This document shows, in pieces, positions 62,518 to 64,000 of a stretch of 64,000 nt of DNA (its first letter is position 1; each line of letters starts with the position of its first letter). Position numbers and translations under genes: made by a program. The DNA lies in the NCBI RefSeq assembly GCF_001921215.1, contig NZ_MSIF01000012.1, forward strand, positions 1 to 64,000, given 5' to 3'. The notes beneath the pieces were generated by a model. It did not search any database. It saw only the letters and a program-made list of their open reading frames with translations, and was not told the origin of the DNA. The DNA is from Actinophytocola xinjiangensis (lineage in GTDB: Bacteria; Actinomycetota; Actinomycetes; Mycobacteriales; Pseudonocardiaceae).

Positions 62518-63276
62518 TCAGCCCGGGAACCCCAACCGGTCACTGATCTCGTCGGCGCCGTCGATGAGCGTGGTGGCCCGCTCGTGCAGCACCGTCTCGG
62601 TCAGCCGGTGCGCCGGACCGGACGCGCTGAGCGCCGCGAACACGTTGCCCTCCGGGTCGCGGACCGGTGCGGCGACCGCGTTGAGCCCCACCTCGTACTC
62701 CTCGACCGTCACCGCGTAGCCGCGCCGCTGGACCGTCTCCAGGTGTTCGGCCAGCTGGTGGCCGGTGGTGATGGTGTTGCGGGTGAACCGGCGCATGTCG
62801 CGGGACATCAGCTCGGCGCGGCGCCGGGCGGTGCGGTGGGCGAGCAGGACCTTGCCGCTGGAGGTGGCGTGCAGCGGGGTGAGCAGCCCCACCCAGTCCG
62901 CGCAGCCGCCGCCGACCTGGTCCAGGTTCACCGCGTACCGGGCCTGCGCCACCGCGATGTTCACCGTCTCGCCGAGCTCGCCGGCCAGGCGTTCGCACAC
63001 CGGACGCCCCCGGCGGGTGATCTCCAACCCGCCGGACACCGCCCCGGCCAGCCGCACCACCCCGAACCCCAGCCGGTAGCGCCCCCGATCCTGCGACTGC
63101 TCGACCAGCCCACGCCGCTCCAGCGCGTTGAGCAGGCGAAACGCCGTCGACTTGTGCACCCCCAGCTCGGTGGCGACCTCGCTGACGCCGCCGTCGCCCT
63201 CCCGCGCCAGGATCTCCAGCACGCTGATCGCCCGGTCGACCGCCTGCACGCCGGTGCCGGTCCTCGTGACGCTCAT
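62518..63276 (-). CDS. IclR-family transcriptional regulator
   Basis: A 252-residue regulator: winged HTH at about 15-75 (GGVSEVATELGVHKSTAFRL), then the IclR effector domain with LTPLHATSSGKVLLA and the late AAPVRDPEGNVFAALSASGP. The ATG at 63276 is 6 bases from TATAGT (63288-63283), so it is probably leaderless. It is divergent from sdaA with only 33 bp between starts, which suggests that it controls L-serine catabolism. Confidence 0.92.
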   Translation of the reverse strand: MSVTRTGTGVQAVDRAISVLEILAREGDGGVSEVATELGVHKSTAFRLLNALERRGLVEQSQDRGRYRLGFGVVRLAGAVSGGLEITRRGRPVCERLAGELGETVNIAVAQARYAVNLDQVGGGCADWVGLLTPLHATSSGKVLLAHRTARRRAELMSRDMRRFTRNTITTGHQLAEHLETVQRRGYAVTVEEYEVGLNAVAAPVRDPEGNVFAALSASGPAHRLTETVLHERATTLIDGADEISDRLGFPG

Positions 63277-63282
63277 GGGCCG

Positions 63283-63303
63283 CACTATAGGCAGACCTAC
63301 GAT
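63283..63303. promoter_or_regulatory. Face-to-face leaderless promoters of iclR and sdaA
   Basis: TATAGT on the minus strand (63288-63283) serves iclR, and TACGAT on the plus strand (63298-63303) serves sdaA, each 6 bases from its start codon. The two -10 boxes are 9 bp apart, so the -35 region of each lies within the other's coding region and both cannot easily be bound at once. Confidence 0.65.
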
Positions 63304-63309
63304 GTGCCC

Positions 63310-64000
63310 GTGACCATCAGCGTGTTCGACCTGTTCAGCATCGGTATCGGACCGTCCAGTTCGCACACCGTCGGCCCGATGCGCGCGGCGCGCACGTTCG
63401 TCGACGGGCTCGCGGCCGACGGACTGCTGGACTCCACCCGCTCGGTGCGCGCCGAGCTGTTCGGTTCGCTGGGCGCCACCGGCCACGGGCACGGCAGCGA
63501 CCGGGCGGTCCTGCTCGGCCTGGAGGGCGCCGACCCGGAGACCGTCGACACCGACTCGGTGACCGAGCGGGTCGACCGGCTGCGCGCCGCGCGCCGGGTG
63601 AGCCTGGCCGGCAGCCGGGAGATCGCGTTCGACCCGGACACCGACCTCGTGCTGCACCGGCGCCGCAGCCTGCCGGCCCACCCCAACGGCATGCGGTTCC
63701 ACGCCCGCGGCGAGGGCTGGGAGCGCGAACGCACCTACTACTCGGTCGGCGGCGGGTTCGTCGTCGACGAGCAGGCCCAGGGCGCCGACCGGATCAAGGT
63801 CGACGACACCGAGGTCGCCCACCCGTTCCGCACCGGCGCCGAACTGCTCGCCCACTGCCGGCGTACCGGCCTGGCGATCAGCGACATCCTGCTGGCCAAC
63901 GAGACCTCCTGGCGCGGCCACGCCGAGATCACCGCCGGCCTTGACCGGATCTGGGAGGTCATGCGCGAGTGCGTGCAGCGGGGCTGCACCCGCGACGGCG
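63310..64000 (+). CDS. sdaA: L-serine dehydratase (iron-sulfur type), 5' part
   Basis: Converts L-serine to pyruvate and ammonia. The window holds the first 230 codons; the gene continues past 64000. It starts VTISVFDLFSIGIGPSSSHT followed by VGPMRAA, the signature of the beta domain; LFGSLGATGHGHGSDRAVLLGLEG and SVGGGFV also fit. The iron-sulfur cysteines belong to the missing alpha part. GTG 63310 is 6 bases from TACGAT. Divergent iclR probably regulates it. Confidence 0.93.
   Translation, partial: MTISVFDLFSIGIGPSSSHTVGPMRAARTFVDGLAADGLLDSTRSVRAELFGSLGATGHGHGSDRAVLLGLEGADPETVDTDSVTERVDRLRAARRVSLAGSREIAFDPDTDLVLHRRRSLPAHPNGMRFHARGEGWERERTYYSVGGGFVVDEQAQGADRIKVDDTEVAHPFRTGAELLAHCRRTGLAISDILLANETSWRGHAEITAGLDRIWEVMRECVQRGCTRDG

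Overview
The window is bacterial DNA of very high G+C with dense, overlapping genes and frequent GTG or TTG starts. Many starts have no ribosome binding site but sit 6-8 bases after a TANNNT box, the pattern of leaderless actinobacterial transcripts. Gene order (hrcA-dnaJ-rsmE ... phoH-ybeY-corC-era-recO-uppS ... smtB-zur-glyS ... dgt-dnaG) matches the core chromosome of mycolic and pseudonocardial actinomycetes. Codon style, the CebR-controlled cellobiose operon and the large regulator load suggest a Pseudonocardiales soil actinomycete (Saccharothrix/Lentzea/Amycolatopsis-like). This is inference; no rRNA is present. No phage, insertion sequence or CRISPR array was seen.

Layout. 1-15.4 kb: a TetR regulator divergent from the hrcA-dnaJ-rsmE heat-shock block, a stand-alone LigD-type polymerase, a HIT protein, then the long run phoH-ybeY-corC-(Rv2365c-like)-era-methyltransferase-recO-uppS. 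It ends in a translationally coupled permease pair whose last protein carries a huge His/Asp/Gly insert. 15.4-21.2 kb: cebR divergent from cebEFG-bglC (cellobiose import and hydrolysis), with two TGGGAGCGCTCCC(A/T) operators and a strong terminator. 21.2-26.8 kb: smtB-zur zinc regulators, glyS, and an archaeal-type aspartyl-tRNA synthetase behind a T-box leader that appears to act on translation. This segment also holds two gene-poor stretches sharing a GT-rich repeat. 26.8-35.9 kb: an AbiEi-like protein, a DUF218 protein, dgt, a serpin, an ECF41 sigma factor with its AhpD-like target gene, dnaG and a trans-aconitate methyltransferase.

35.9-48.4 kb: MMPL transporter/TetR pair, a secreted propeller, an adenosine-deaminase-like enzyme lacking the usual catalytic Glu, tRNA-Asn, a kinase-like phosphotransferase, a second TetR pair, an MFS pump, and an ABC-2 exporter divergent from a NarL-type two-component system. 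48.4-54.4 kb: a fatty acyl-AMP ligase-like enzyme, two divergent small HTH-type proteins, tRNA-CAT, a TPR protein, a TetR/NTF2-like pair, and a SigE-family sigma factor with a membrane partner. 54.4-64 kb: a MacB/FtsX-type ABC exporter in one operon with its own two-component system, an LLM-class oxidoreductase, small membrane proteins, and iclR divergent from the start of L-serine dehydratase (sdaA), which runs off the end.

The strongest points for a second look are the T-box (Asp specifier GAC, discriminator-matching UGGC bulge, and a strand complementary to the Shine-Dalgarno), the ECF41/COE pair with its textbook promoter, the serpin, the His-rich permease partner, the Glu-less ADA homologue, and the four-copy 18-bp operator array between tetR and hrcA.
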